A stretch of DNA of 64,000 bases from Rhizobium lusitanum (GCF_014189535.1 NZ_CP050308.1:3771001-3835000); one strand, 5' to 3'; shown: positions 35,981-45,692, counted from the stretch's first letter. A program made the numbers and translations. Notes: generated by a model from the letters alone, not told the origin.

Positions 35981-37026
35981 GTGATCAGAATTTCTCTTGA
36001 CCTAATGGGTGGCGACTTTGGCCCTGAGGTTGTTATTCCTGGCGCGGCAAAGGCGCTGGAGAGGCATCCCGATATTAGTTTTCTCCTGTACGGTATGAAG
36101 GATCGCTGCGAAGCGATCCTGGGTAAATATCCAAAGCTCCGCGACAAATCAGTCTTTCACGACTGCGATGTCGCCATCAGCATGGATGAGAAGCCGAGCC
36201 AGGCGTTGCGCCGTGGGCGCTATGTCTCCAGCATGTGGCGCTCGATCGAGGCGGTGAAGGTCGGCGAGGCCGATGTCGTCGTTTCTGCCGGCAATACCGG
36301 CGCGCTGATGGCCATGTCGAAGTTCTGCCTGCGCACCATGGCCAACATCGAACGTCCGGCAATCGCCGCGATCTGGCCGACCCTCAGGGGGAAAGCATCG
36401 TGCTCGACGTCGGCGCGACGATCGGCGCAGATTCCCAGCAGTTGCTTGATTTCGCATTGATGGGCGGGGCGATGGCCCGCGCCCTCTTCGAGATCGAACG
36501 CCCGACAATCGGTCTCCTGAATGTCGGCGTCGAGGAAATCAAAGGCCAGGAGGACGTCAAGGAAGCCGGACGCCTGATCCGCGAAGCCAACCTTGAATCG
36601 CTCGAATATTTCGGTTTCGTCGAGGGTGACGATATCGGCAAGGGCACAGTCGACGTGGTGGTGACGGAAGGCTTTTCTGGCAATATCGCGCTGAAGGCCG
36701 CCGAGGGTACGGCAAAGCAGATCGGCGCTTATCTGCGCGCCGCGATGACGCGCACGCTGCTTGCCCGCATCGGCTACCTCTTCGCCAAGGGCGCCTTCGA
36801 CCTGCTGCGCGAGAAACTCGATCCCAGCAAGGTCAATGGCGGCGTCTTCCTCGGCCTCAACGGCATCGTCATCAAGAGCCATGGCGGCGCCAATGCAGAG
36901 GCCTTCGCGGCCGCCATCGATGTCGGCTACGACATGGCCAAGAATGGCCTGACACAAAAAATAGAAAATGATCTGAAAAGATATCATGCCAGGCGGCAGC
37001 CGCCGATCGGACCTGAAGCGGCATGA
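35981..37026 (+). pseudogene. plsX: Phosphate acyltransferase PlsX, apparent 1-nt frameshift
   Basis: PlsX turns acyl-ACP into acyl-phosphate for phospholipid synthesis. The first part, from GTG 35981 ([19 protein letters not shown] ... [16 protein letters not shown]), and the second part ([19 protein letters not shown] ... [22 protein letters not shown]) are both well conserved but lie in different frames. They join at a run of five G at 36387-36391; a sixth G would restore [15 protein letters not shown] and a protein of ~347 residues. As read, translation stops at 36460. A sequencing error in the homopolymer is the simplest explanation, since the rest shows no decay and the gene is normally important for growth. 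Confidence 0.85.
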
Positions 37027-37036
37027 GTGACGGGGT

Positions 37037-38017
37037 ATGACAGGAATGATTCGTTCAGTTGTTCGCGGATTCGGGTCGGCGCTTCCTAAGCGCGTGATGA
37101 CCAACCGCGATATGGAGCAAGTCGTAGACACCACTGATGACTGGATCGTCCAGCGCACCGGTATTCGTCAACGCTACATCGCCGGCGAAGGCGAAACCAC
37201 GGCCTCACTCGGCGAGCAGGCGGCACGGGCAGCACTTGCCAATGCCGGGTTAACGGCGGACGATCTCGACATGATCATCGTCGCCACCTCCACGCCGGAC
37301 AATACTTTTCCCGCGACGGCGGTGAACATTCAGAACCGTCTCGGCATGCATCATGGCTTCGCCTTCGATGTTCAGGCCGTCTGCTCGGGCTTCGTCTACG
37401 CTGTGACCACCGCCGATGCCTATATTCGTGGTGGCGTCGCCAAGCGGGTGCTCGTCATCGGTGCTGAAACGTTCTCTCGCATTCTCGACTGGACCGATCG
37501 CACGACCTGCGTTCTCTTCGGCGACGGCGCAGGCGCGCTGATCCTCGAAGCGGGCGAGGGCGCCGGCACCAACACGGATCGCGGTGTGCTGACGGCAAGT
37601 CTGCGCTCCGACGGCGCGCACAAGGACAAGCTCTATGTCGACGGCGGACCGTCCTCGACGGGAACGGTCGGCGTGCTGCATATGGCGGGCCGCGAGGTGT
37701 TCAAGCATGCCGTCGGCATGATCACCGATGTCATCGAGGCGACGTTCAAGGCGGCCGACGTGACGGCCGACGATCTCGACTGGCTGGTGCCGCACCAGGC
37801 CAATCGCCGCATTATCGACGGCTCGGCCAAGAAGCTTGGCATCGCTCCCGAAAAGGTTGTGGTGACGGTGGATTTGCACGGCAATACTTCGGCCGCATCG
37901 ATCCCATTGGCGCTTGCGGTCGCGGCCGGTGACGGCCGAATCAAGCGCGGCGATCTGGTGATGTTGGAGGCCATGGGCGGCGGTTTCACCTGGGGCGCGG
38001 TCCTGCTGCGCTGGTAG
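37037..38017 (+). CDS. fabH: Beta-ketoacyl-ACP synthase III
   Basis: Starts fatty acid synthesis by condensing acetyl-CoA with malonyl-ACP. The 326-residue protein shows the catalytic triad Cys116 ([12 protein letters not shown]), His in [11 protein letters not shown] and Asn in [12 protein letters not shown]. Start ATG 37037 is used; ATG 37046 is an in-frame alternative. It directly follows plsX, the usual plsX-fabH order. Confidence 0.96.
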   Translation: MTGMIRSVVRGFGSALPKRVMTNRDMEQVVDTTDDWIVQRTGIRQRYIAGEGETTASLGEQAARAALANAGLTADDLDMIIVATSTPDNTFPATAVNIQNRLGMHHGFAFDVQAVCSGFVYAVTTADAYIRGGVAKRVLVIGAETFSRILDWTDRTTCVLFGDGAGALILEAGEGAGTNTDRGVLTASLRSDGAHKDKLYVDGGPSSTGTVGVLHMAGREVFKHAVGMITDVIEATFKAADVTADDLDWLVPHQANRRIIDGSAKKLGIAPEKVVVTVDLHGNTSAASIPLALAVAAGDGRIKRGDLVMLEAMGGGFTWGAVLLRW

Positions 38018-38123
38018 GCCCTGTCTCTAAAACCCGATTCCGAACAAGAGCTTGACCGTTTGGTGCAAGGGCAATAGTCTTGCATCTTGGATAATATTAC
38101 GCAGCAATTTTGGGCGGGGAACC

Positions 38124-38462
38124 ATGACGGGCAAGACAGTGACGCGCGCAGACTTGGCGGAGTCGGTATTCCGTAAAGTTGGTCTCTCCCGAACCGAATC
38201 GGCAGAACTCGTCGAGACGGTGATCGATGAGATTTGCAACGCCATCGTGCGTGGCGAAACTGTCAAACTCTCTTCTTTCGCGACATTTCAGGTGCGCGAT
38301 AAGAATGAGCGCATCGGCCGGAATCCGAAGACCGGCGAAGAGGTGCCGATCTCTCCGCGTCGCGTCATGACTTTCAAGGCGTCCAATGTCCTGAAAACGC
38401 GTATCCTGAAGGCGCATGCCAGCCGCAAGGCGAAGGCGCGGCCGGCAAATCCTGCTTCCTGA
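38124..38462 (+). CDS. ihfA: Integration host factor subunit alpha
   Basis: DNA-bending histone-like protein. The 112-residue product, starting at ATG 38124 after GGGGAACC, has the HU/IHF fold with [24 protein letters not shown] (in parts) as the DNA-embracing arm. The C-terminal [12 protein letters not shown] is a rhizobial extension. The fabH-ihfA-MerR order supports the alpha assignment. Confidence 0.95.
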   Translation: MTGKTVTRADLAESVFRKVGLSRTESAELVETVIDEICNAIVRGETVKLSSFATFQVRDKNERIGRNPKTGEEVPISPRRVMTFKASNVLKTRILKAHASRKAKARPANPAS

Positions 38463-38695
38463 TCCATTTGAAACGGCTGTCGGCGTGGCCTGGCACTTGC
38501 GCCGTCGCGCCGTTTTCCCGGCCTTTCTTGGTTGTTTTTCGGCTTGCTTGTGAAACAGCCGAAGAGATGACTTGAATTTCTCCCGGCAAACCGTTGAAAT
38601 ATGGTGAGTCGTATCGCGACGAGCTGCGGTGCGGATATCCGGTTTTGCATGGTTCGGCCCGCGTGGCGTTGGATACATGCTGTGGGAGTATGACG

Positions 38696-39238
38696 ATGGA
38701 CAAGAGCCCGGATGCATTTCGCACGATCAGCGAAGTCGCGGAAGACCTTGATCTGCCGCAGCATGTCCTGCGCTTCTGGGAAACCCGTTTCCCGCAGATC
38801 AAGCCGATGAAGCGCGGCGGTGGCCGACGCTACTACCGACCTGATGACGTCGATCTGCTGAACGGCATCCGCCATCTGCTTTACGATCACGGCTACACGA
38901 TCAAGGGCGTCCAGAAGCTCCTCAAAACCAATGGCAACAAATTTGTCATCGCCGTCGGCCATGGCGACCTGGCCAGTGTCGAGGCGCTTGCCGCCGCCGC
39001 ACAGGAACCGGCCCCAGCCGAACCGCGTGTTGGATCCGGGCATCCCGACGAGGACCAGATCGTCGGCCGAGCCAAGGCGCCGATCAGCCGCCGATTTTTC
39101 AACTTCGTCAGCGGCGAAGACGATACGCCGGATGTTTCCCTCGGCAAGTCGAGCGTCGGCAAGGAAGATAGGGCGCTGCTTCAGGAAACGCTCTACGACC
39201 TTTTGGAATGCAAGCGGTTGCTCGACCAGGTGCGATAG
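38696..39238 (+). CDS. MerR family transcriptional regulator
   Basis: A 180-residue regulator. Residues ~8-75 are a MerR winged helix: [28 protein letters not shown] (in parts), [16 protein letters not shown] and [16 protein letters not shown]. The C-terminal region ~110-180 has no recognised ligand domain and no Cys pair for metal binding. ATG 38696 has GGGAG seven bases upstream; ATG 38690 is too close to it. The family is conserved immediately downstream of ihfA in many alphaproteobacteria; its regulon is not known to me. Confidence 0.88.
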   Translation: MDKSPDAFRTISEVAEDLDLPQHVLRFWETRFPQIKPMKRGGGRRYYRPDDVDLLNGIRHLLYDHGYTIKGVQKLLKTNGNKFVIAVGHGDLASVEALAAAAQEPAPAEPRVGSGHPDEDQIVGRAKAPISRRFFNFVSGEDDTPDVSLGKSSVGKEDRALLQETLYDLLECKRLLDQVR

Positions 39239-39701
39239 GCGAGCCTTCTCCTTCAAAAGCTCGTCTGCCACGCGCGCGGCAGCATACAGCAGGGATTCGG
39301 ATCCGTTTCGTCCGTATATAGACCTCGCGGGCATCGCGTTTGATCGCGCCTGCCTCCTGATCCCGGTAATCGATTGCATTAATTTATCGCCGCCCTTCAA
39401 TACAGCTACCGCGTTTGGGCGAGGTGATGATTGGCATCTTTTGGATGCTCTATTTGTGTGAGCGCCGTCTTGCCCGGATCAAAGGCAGTGATATTTTTGT
39501 CACGAACGGCAGGCCACGCCAATGTGACAATTAGCTTGCTATACTTATTGGCTTGCAAGCTCTCCGTCCCAGGTTCAGTTTTGTTAACGAAGCGTTATTG
39601 CTTCGCCCCGTCATGGGGAGATGCCAAATCAGGCTATGGGGCGGTATGAATTTGTCTACCGCGGAGCTCCATCCCCTGATGGATTTTCGAATGGAGACAC
39701 C
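39239..39701. other. Intergenic region upstream of the porin gene
   Basis: 463 bp. The half nearest the porin is more AT-rich than the genes around it and probably holds the promoter and a long untranslated leader (for example GTGACAATTAGC at 39523-39534 and nearby TATACTTA). No ORF or RNA gene was recognised. Confidence 0.5.
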
Positions 39702-40802
39702 ATGAACATCAAGAGCCTTCTTCTCGGCTCCGTCGCCGCATTGGCAACGGTGAGCGGCGCCCACGCGGCCGATGCCATCGTTGCGGCCGAACCGGAACCA
39801 CTGGAATATGTCCGCATCTGCGATGCCTATGGCACCGGCTATTTCTTCATTCCGGGCACCGAGACCTGCCTGAAGATTGGCGGCAAGGTTCGCACCGAGG
39901 GCGAATGGTACGATGCCTATAATCCGACGAACAAGGTAGGCACGCTCTGGCACGAGCGCGTTGAACTCAATGTCGATACGGCGACGGACACGGAATACGG
40001 TCCCCTGAAGACCAACATGATCCTGCGTTGGGAATGGAACGACGGGGGCGCCACAGCCGACAAGCTGCTGTTCGCGAATATCAGCCTCGCCGGCTTCACC
40101 GTCGGCAAGCTCGATTCGCAGTACAACCTTTATGCCGGTTATGCCGGCGACGTCATCAACGATGATGCGATCTATGATGGCCCGTACGAACTCAATCAGC
40201 TGACGTACAAATACGATACCGGCACCGGTTTCTCCGGAGTCATCTCGCTCGAAGATAGCAACTCAGGGTCGGACTCGGACAGCTATGGCGGCGCCTGGGT
40301 TACCTCGAAGGCCGATCAGTACGCGCCCAACGTCGTTGCCGGTCTGGGCTACACGACCGGAACGCTCGGCTTCAAGGTCGTCGGTGGTTATGACTCCATC
40401 GTCGAGGAAGGCGCCATCAAGGCCCGCGTCGATGCCAAGTTCGGCGGCGTGGAAGCTTTCCTGATGGGCGGCTGGAACACGGACGGCAACAAGCTCAACC
40501 AGTATGCCGGTTCCTATCAGGACCAATCTGCCTGCACGACCTCCGACGGTGTCGTCCATGGGGCAAAATGCGGCTGGGGTGACTGGGCCGTCTGGGGTGG
40601 TGTTGGCGTACCGGTCAACGACAAGCTGAAGTGGAACCTGCAGCTTGCCTATACTCAATCGAAGATTTTCGAAGCGACGACGAACCTGAAGTTCAACCCG
40701 GTCAAGGACCTGCTCATCGAGCCGGAACTGACCTACATGCACTATGACTTCATCAATGATGACACAGTTGCCGGCATTCTGCGTTTCGAGCGGAATTTCT
40801 GA
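39702..40802 (+). CDS. Outer-membrane porin (Porin_2 family)
   Basis: A 366-residue beta-barrel precursor with a Sec signal peptide (MNIKSLLLGSVAALATVSG, cleavage after AHA). The mature start EPLEYVRICDAYGTGYFFIPG and ETCLKIGGKVRTEGEW are hallmarks of the alphaproteobacterial Porin_2 family (RopA/Omp2b-like). Strand-turn alternation continues to the terminal aromatic residue (LRFERNF), the BAM recognition signal. ATG 39702 is preceded by GGAG. It probably forms trimers for diffusion of small solutes. Confidence 0.93.
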   Translation: MNIKSLLLGSVAALATVSGAHAADAIVAAEPEPLEYVRICDAYGTGYFFIPGTETCLKIGGKVRTEGEWYDAYNPTNKVGTLWHERVELNVDTATDTEYGPLKTNMILRWEWNDGGATADKLLFANISLAGFTVGKLDSQYNLYAGYAGDVINDDAIYDGPYELNQLTYKYDTGTGFSGVISLEDSNSGSDSDSYGGAWVTSKADQYAPNVVAGLGYTTGTLGFKVVGGYDSIVEEGAIKARVDAKFGGVEAFLMGGWNTDGNKLNQYAGSYQDQSACTTSDGVVHGAKCGWGDWAVWGGVGVPVNDKLKWNLQLAYTQSKIFEATTNLKFNPVKDLLIEPELTYMHYDFINDDTVAGILRFERNF

Positions 40803-40833
40803 GCCGTTCCGCCCGATTTTCGAGGAAAGAGAG

Positions 40834-40860
40834 AGGGTCCGGCCGTTGTGCCGGACCCTT
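40834..40860 (+). terminator. Porin gene terminator
   Basis: AGGGTCCGGC, loop, GCCGGACCCTTTG followed by TTTTTTA: a 9-bp GC-rich stem with T-run ~30 nt after the stop. Confidence 0.9.
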
Positions 40861-41040
40861 TGTTTTTTAGCGCCGCCTTGATGGCATTCTTGGGAAAAAG
40901 AGTGCCCGATTGGCGCGGGAGGGCGGGTTGAGCCCGCGGTGCCTTCTTGTTAACTAATTGGTAATGTGCGGCTTGCGCTAACTTACCTTTGGCTGTATTT
41001 CCATATTTAGGGACAACACTTTAAATTGCTGGAGGGGAAT

Positions 41041-41367
41041 ATGCGTATACGAGCTACCATGGCGCTCGGTCTTTTTGCCATATCGACTATTTTGACGGGC
41101 TGCCAGACGCCGGAGCAATCCGCCACGAGTGCTGAAATGACCTGCCAATCCCAGGGCTTGCGTCCGGGCACGCAGCGCTACAGCCGCTGTGTCGGCGCCA
41201 CCTATCAGGCCAATCGCTCGCAGGCGCAGCAGGCCGAAAATCAGGCTGCGGCAGGCATTGCCGCCGGTGTCATCGGCGGTGTTCTTGTCGGTGCTGCGGT
41301 CAGCGACAATCATCATCGCGGCTACTATGGCCGTCCCTATTACCGCCGCTGCTATCGCTGCTGGTAA
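41041..41367 (+). CDS. Small glycine-zipper lipoprotein
   Basis: A 108-residue predicted lipoprotein. The signal MRIRATMALGLFAISTILTGC has lipobox LTGC. The middle holds AAAGIAAGVIGGVLVGAAVS, a glycine-zipper-like segment that may insert in the membrane. The C-terminus is rich in Tyr, Arg and Cys (YYGRPYYRRCYRCW). GGAGGGG lies just upstream of ATG 41041. Function unknown; similar small lipoproteins are common in Rhizobiales. Confidence 0.82.
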   Translation: MRIRATMALGLFAISTILTGCQTPEQSATSAEMTCQSQGLRPGTQRYSRCVGATYQANRSQAQQAENQAAAGIAAGVIGGVLVGAAVSDNHHRGYYGRPYYRRCYRCW

Positions 41368-41394
41368 GCCGGACGCCGATTTACCCGAAGAAAC

Positions 41395-41430
41395 AAAAAC
41401 TCCGCCGACGTTGCGTCGGCGGAGTTTTTT
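41395..41430. terminator. Bidirectional terminator between two lipoprotein genes
   Basis: AAAAACTCCGCCGAC, GTTGC, GTCGGCGGAGTTTTTT between convergent genes. Perfect stem. Confidence 0.93.
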
Positions 41431-41451
41431 GTTGGCAAGTTTGCATAGAGC

Positions 41452-41712
41452 TTATAGCGGCCGCGTCATCACTTGGCGGCTAACCAGCTTCAGACTGTGA
41501 TCCGGCTGGATGATGTAGGTTTCATAGACATCCTCACCCCATTGATTGGTGAAGCGATGCGGCAGACGCGTACCCGGAGGTGATTTTGTCAGCTTCATCT
41601 CCGGCTGGCCGCGATAAGTGATGCTGCCGGGGATCGGTTGAACGGATTGTTCGGTCGTCGTGCATGCGGCAAGCAGCGGCGCGCATAGCAGAAGGGCAAT
41701 CAAGGGCTTCAT
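41452..41712 (-). CDS. Small lipoprotein of unknown function
   Basis: An 86-residue precursor: MKPLIALLLCAPLLAAC with lipobox LLAAC, then a short mature part with SITYRGQPEMKLTKSPPG and DVYETYIIQPDHSLKLVSR. The start at 41712 has GGAAAG upstream. No family with known function recognised. It is convergent with the other small lipoprotein gene. Confidence 0.78.
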   Translation of the reverse strand: MKPLIALLLCAPLLAACTTTEQSVQPIPGSITYRGQPEMKLTKSPPGTRLPHRFTNQWGEDVYETYIIQPDHSLKLVSRQVMTRPL

Positions 41713-41890
41713 GGTGTAACTTTCCAATGACTTCCTACTCAATGACGATCCGTCGGGAAGAAAGACGGAAAGGCACCTGTGAGCTTGGTTCGAACATACT
41801 ATATAAAGGTAATGTCGGAGCGATCAGTGGCAAGGTTCCTCACGCAGATGTGCTTGGATCCGCCGCTGTCGGACTTGGAAGGAGCTATCC

Positions 41891-42289
41891 ATGCGAATGA
41901 TCACCAGGTCGATGGCTGTCGCAGGTTTTGGCCTGTTGCTGGCTGCCGGCGCGGTCTTGCCCGCCAACGCCATCACCATGCCCGCGCTTTCTGTGCCGGA
42001 GCAGCAGCCCGACATTATCCAGGTCCGCGACCATGGGCACGGCCACTGGCATAGCCACAACCATTGGCGCGGCGGCCACAAGCGCCACGGCTCCGACAGC
42101 TATTATGACGATCACTCGGATAGCGGCGTGCTGTTCAAGTCCTTCGTGACCGGCACTCTGTTCTACAGGCAGCATGCGGAACGCTATTATAACGGCCACG
42201 CGCGCGCCTGCGCCAACCGCTACCAATCCTACCGGGCGTCGGACAACACTTACCAGCCCAACCACGGACCGCGCCGGGAATGCAGGTGA
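41891..42289 (+). CDS. BA14K family secreted protein, His-rich
   Basis: A 132-residue precursor with a Sec signal (MAVAGFGLLLAAGAVLPANA). The middle is rich in His (DHGHGHWHSHNHWRGGHKRH). The C-terminus HARACANRYQSYRASDNTY is the BA14K motif, named after a Brucella immunoreactive 14-kDa protein. The His run could bind metal, which is inference. It stands alone upstream of tRNA-Pro. Confidence 0.85.
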   Translation: MRMITRSMAVAGFGLLLAAGAVLPANAITMPALSVPEQQPDIIQVRDHGHGHWHSHNHWRGGHKRHGSDSYYDDHSDSGVLFKSFVTGTLFYRQHAERYYNGHARACANRYQSYRASDNTYQPNHGPRRECR

Positions 42290-42404
42290 GCTGAAGCGCG
42301 CGGAATTTTCTCGCTCATGCCACCATTTTTCTACCGAGCTGCGATTTTACCCCTTGCGCTGCCATGGCTGACGGACTAATGCAATCAAGCCTTTTTAGGC
42401 AGGT

Positions 42405-42481
<77 letters not shown>

Positions 42482-42518
42482 ATTATCTCCTTGAACTCCC
42501 AATCAAATTTCCATTGAT

Positions 42519-43223
42519 TTAGCTGCACCAGGACACGGATTGTCCTGTCCAGCGGCGAGCAAGCCCCTCAGCCACCAGTTGGTCGCCAATAGAGCGGCCC
42601 GCGCGCATGGCGATGCGGAATTTGCCGCCATGTTGGTCCTCGCCGCGGGCACTGCCAGAGAGCGCGAACGTGCCGTCATTGAGCAGGGCTTGCAGTCGCA
42701 GCTTTGCAGCCGCGCCCTTTTGCTGTTCGCCGGCGCAGTGCGAGAGGGCGGTGTCAGGCACATCAATGTCCGCCAGGCGGATTCTAACCCCATTCTGCCA
42801 GAAAGTACTGCCATCGATGACGCAGTTGACCCCGGTCGTCCCGCCGCAGAGGCTGAATCGGCCGCCGCTTTCGCGAGCAGGGGCGGTGGCCAGAACCGGA
42901 GCGGAGCGCTCCACTGGCAAGGAGACGGGAATGGCATTGGGCGGGACAGGCATTGCCGAATCCGGGCGCTCGGGAACGACGACCGCCGTCTTGACCTTCG
43001 GTCTTGCCGCCGGCGTCGGCGCTGCCTCTACCACCTCTGTCACCTGCGATACATGCCGGGCGCCGGTAGCGCTGGCGTCGGCCAGCAGTGCCGGCATTTC
43101 CCGCCGGTGCTCATAGGCGAAGATGCCGGCCACGGCGGCGAGACCCACCATGCCCCATAGCCACATCGAATTGCCCGCTTTGGACTGTGGCTTGCGCCGC
43201 GTGCGCCGTTTCGCTTTTGCCAT
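42519..43223 (-). CDS. Membrane-anchored SNase-like (thermonuclease) domain protein
   Basis: A 234-residue protein with a basic N-terminus, one hydrophobic helix at ~20-36 (WLWGMVGLAAVAGIFAY) and a Pro/Val-rich linker to ~115. The C-terminal ~120 residues resemble a staphylococcal-nuclease OB fold (VIDGSTFWQNGVRIRLADID, DVPDTALSHC, then GDQLVAEGLARRW). The usual catalytic Arg-Glu-Arg set is incomplete as far as can be seen: RIRLADID keeps the first Arg/Asp, but the Glu and second Arg are not evident. Nuclease activity is therefore uncertain. Confidence 0.8.
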   Translation of the reverse strand: MAKAKRRTRRKPQSKAGNSMWLWGMVGLAAVAGIFAYEHRREMPALLADASATGARHVSQVTEVVEAAPTPAARPKVKTAVVVPERPDSAMPVPPNAIPVSLPVERSAPVLATAPARESGGRFSLCGGTTGVNCVIDGSTFWQNGVRIRLADIDVPDTALSHCAGEQQKGAAAKLRLQALLNDGTFALSGSARGEDQHGGKFRIAMRAGRSIGDQLVAEGLARRWTGQSVSWCS

Positions 43224-43314
43224 GGAATCATCCCTCGATTGCGAGGGGATTATCGCCGCGATTTCTTACCGATCCGTTGGCTTCCGGTCGTTTTCGTCGT
43301 GCGCGGATCGTTCT

Positions 43315-43707
43315 TCATTTTGCGGGGAGGGCAGCGGGCTTCAACTTGACCGTCATGGTGATCTGGCCGCGCACCGCCAACTTCGGCCCTCGGGCATCGA
43401 TGTTGGTGACGTCGGTGTTGCTGGAAAGATTGCTGATCTGGCATTCGTCGGCGATGGTGTCGAGCAGCATGGCGCAGTTGCTGGCGGCAATGCGGTAAAA
43501 GGATTTCATCGTATCCTGACGTTGCCGCTCGTCATTATCGTCCGTGATCGGGATGGAAAACGATATCCCCGATTGCACGGAAATATAGCCATCGGGAATC
43601 TGACGCGGGTTGCGGAGCGGTAATGCCGAGAGAGATTGTGAAGAGGCCGGCGTAGCCGCGCCAAGCAAGAGCATGCAAAGCGTCGCCGAGATCATGCGGT
43701 TATTCAT
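43315..43707 (-). CDS. Secreted protein of unknown function
   Basis: A 130-residue precursor with a Sec signal (MISATLCMLLLGAATPASS). The mature part holds SGISFSIPITDDNDERQRQ and two Cys (SNCAMLLDTIADEC) that could form a disulphide, then strands VTNIDARGPKLAVRGQITMTV. No family recognised. The gene is on the same strand as the SNase-like gene, 91 bp upstream of it. Confidence 0.7.
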   Translation of the reverse strand: MNNRMISATLCMLLLGAATPASSQSLSALPLRNPRQIPDGYISVQSGISFSIPITDDNDERQRQDTMKSFYRIAASNCAMLLDTIADECQISNLSSNTDVTNIDARGPKLAVRGQITMTVKLKPAALPAK

Positions 43708-43946
43708 CAGGAGGCCTCCGTTTTCTTGGTTTCTTATGTCAGATGCACGTCAAGACTTGATGATTGTGTCGCTTAAAATTGTAGTATTGCAAGGGTTGCA
43801 TCGGCGGTAACCGGCACGTCTGATTTACAAAACCTTCCTTGCCAAGCCCCCGGGCAGGGCGCATAATTATTTTCGGTATCGTCGGTTATAAAGCGGGCTC
43901 CGGCGAGCGTGTTGGCGTGCTTCCGCTCGACGGACGAGGCAGCGCG

Positions 43947-44159
43947 ATGTTGGAAACCTCCATTTATCCCCAGGATTTACCCCTGTTTTCGGACGATCTG
44001 GATCGTCTGGAAAAGGTGCTGGATGCCGTCTGCAAGGATCGCGGTATCGATCATCGCGGCCCGGAAGCCGAGCGTCTCGGGGCACTGATCATCCAGCTCT
44101 ATCGTCAGGGTGTGAAGGACGACGCGAAGCTTATCGCGCTGGCACGAGCTTATCTCTGA
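43947..44159 (+). CDS. Small conserved hypothetical protein
   Basis: A 70-residue soluble helical protein (MLETSIYPQDLPLFSDDLDRL ... GALIIQLYRQGVKDDAKL, in parts). ATG 43947 is chosen for GAGG seven bases upstream; the frame is open further upstream without a better start. The acidic, Leu-rich pattern fits a small helical bundle. No function known; such proteins occur in Rhizobiaceae (from memory). Confidence 0.68.
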   Translation: MLETSIYPQDLPLFSDDLDRLEKVLDAVCKDRGIDHRGPEAERLGALIIQLYRQGVKDDAKLIALARAYL

Positions 44160-44381
44160 CATCCAGGTATTTTTGTCGATGATAATCTAATCGATTTAAG
44201 CTGATTTCACATAGCAGCAATGATGCATTGTGCCTGTTCGAATCCTGTACTCCGCCCTATAGTTGCTGCATCGCACAAATAGAGTCGAGTTTCTCGATGT
44301 CGGCCCGCCTGGGACGAAGTGCGGTCGCTGCCCGCCAAACAAGATCAACAACGACGGGCGCGGATGATTGAAAGGTCTAGG

Positions 44382-45398
44382 ATGAATTTCAAGGTTCCGA
44401 GCCGGCTCCGCCGTTTGCTCGTCGATTCCGTCGAGTTGCCACAGCTCAAGTTTCCCGTAACGCGGCCGCGCTCGCAGCCGGCGCGCCAGCGCGTATCCAC
44501 GCAGCTCGTGCCGCAGAGCCTGACGGAGGTCTTGTGGTTCGGGCGCAATCCGGGTGACCTGCGCATGCTGGAATATGTGCCGCCGGGTGTCGAGGGGCCG
44601 ATGCCGCTCGTTATCGTCCTGCACGGCTGTCAGCAGAATGTCGAGGATTTCGATCGTGCCAGCGGCTGGACAGCCTTGGCGCGCAAGCATGGCTTCGCGG
44701 TGCTTTATGCCGAGCAGAAGTCCTTCAACAATCCCAATCTCTGTTTCAACTGGTTTCGCCCGAGCTCGGTGACGCGCGACCGTGGCGAACTGGGTTCGAT
44801 TCGCGAGATGATCGATTTCAGCTGTCGGCTGCACAAAATCGACGATAAGAGAATTTTCGTCATGGGCCTCTCGGCCGGTGGCGCCATGGCGTCGGCACTG
44901 CTCGCCACCTATCCGGAACTGTTCGCCGCCGGCGCCATCATTGGTGGCCTGCCATTTGGCGCGGCCCGCGATGCCATGTCGGCGCTCGATGTGATGAGAC
45001 GGGGCTCTGCGCGCCCGGCCGACAAATGGGCCGAACTCGTCCGCGAAGTCTCGCCGGATGCCGTCCGTTTTCCGTCGGTCTCCATCTGGCATGGATCAGA
45101 CGACGCCACCGTCTCATATGCCAATGCCGAGGCGTCGGTGGCACAGTGGCTGGCTGTGCACGAGCGCCCGCAGACGAAGGGCCGGTTGCGCCTATTTGAA
45201 GGCGGCGAGCGGCGCGAATGGCGCGGCGATCACGGTGACGTGGTGGTGTCCCTGGTAACTCTGAATGATTTTGGCCACGGCCTGCCGATCCGCTCGATCG
45301 TCGCGGGCAGGGAGCCGGCCAACGATACCGAGCGTTTCATCCTGTCCGCAGCCATCTCCGCGCCGGAGCAACTCGTTCAGAGTTGGGGCCTGGCGTAA
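44382..45398 (+). CDS. PHB depolymerase family esterase
   Basis: An alpha/beta hydrolase of 338 residues in the PhaZ/LpqC-like extracellular esterase family. Motifs: oxyanion VIVLHGCQQNVEDF, nucleophile GLSAGGAMAS (S164), Asp in WHGSDDATV and His in NDFGHGLPI. The N-terminus is basic with no standard signal peptide, so intracellular location is likely. ATG 44382 is preceded by AAAGG; upstream in-frame ATGs exist. It may act on polyhydroxyalkanoate or on another ester. Confidence 0.88.
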   Translation: MNFKVPSRLRRLLVDSVELPQLKFPVTRPRSQPARQRVSTQLVPQSLTEVLWFGRNPGDLRMLEYVPPGVEGPMPLVIVLHGCQQNVEDFDRASGWTALARKHGFAVLYAEQKSFNNPNLCFNWFRPSSVTRDRGELGSIREMIDFSCRLHKIDDKRIFVMGLSAGGAMASALLATYPELFAAGAIIGGLPFGAARDAMSALDVMRRGSARPADKWAELVREVSPDAVRFPSVSIWHGSDDATVSYANAEASVAQWLAVHERPQTKGRLRLFEGGERREWRGDHGDVVVSLVTLNDFGHGLPIRSIVAGREPANDTERFILSAAISAPEQLVQSWGLA

Positions 45399-45401
45399 GG
45401 G

Positions 45402-45692
45402 TCAGTCGTCGTTGGTGGCATTCAGGTTTTCCGGCCGAGTGCCGCCATTGTCCGCCCAGTGCTTGAAGCGGATGCCGGCACCGCCGTTTCCATCGCTGCC
45501 ATTGGCGAGGAAAAGGACGCCACGGGCTTCGAGAACCGAGCGCACGGCGATAAGCGCCTTGGCGTCCGCCGAACTGACATCCGTTTCCAGCGTTTTGATC
45601 GTCGCCAGGGGCAGTTTGCTTTCGGCGGCAAGCGCCTCCGGTGTGAGGCCGAGCATGGCGCGTGCGCCGCGTAGTTGCGCTGATGTGATCAT
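45402..45692 (-). CDS. Small XRE-type helix-turn-helix protein
   Basis: A 96-residue regulator. The N-terminal helix-turn-helix reads MITSAQLRGARAMLGLTPEAL, then ESKLPLATIKTLETDVSSAD, followed by a LEARGVLFLANG strand that is shared by many alphaproteobacterial XRE-like proteins. It is convergent with the esterase gene, 3 nt between the stops. Target unknown. Confidence 0.82.
   Translation of the reverse strand: MITSAQLRGARAMLGLTPEALAAESKLPLATIKTLETDVSSADAKALIAVRSVLEARGVLFLANGSDGNGGAGIRFKHWADNGGTRPENLNATNDD

Noticed and set aside
44236..44257. tRNA-like T-arm and acceptor 3' fragment
   Set aside because: The T stem does not pair properly and no matching 5' part is nearby, so it is not annotated as a tRNA; kept only as a weak hint of an old integration site.
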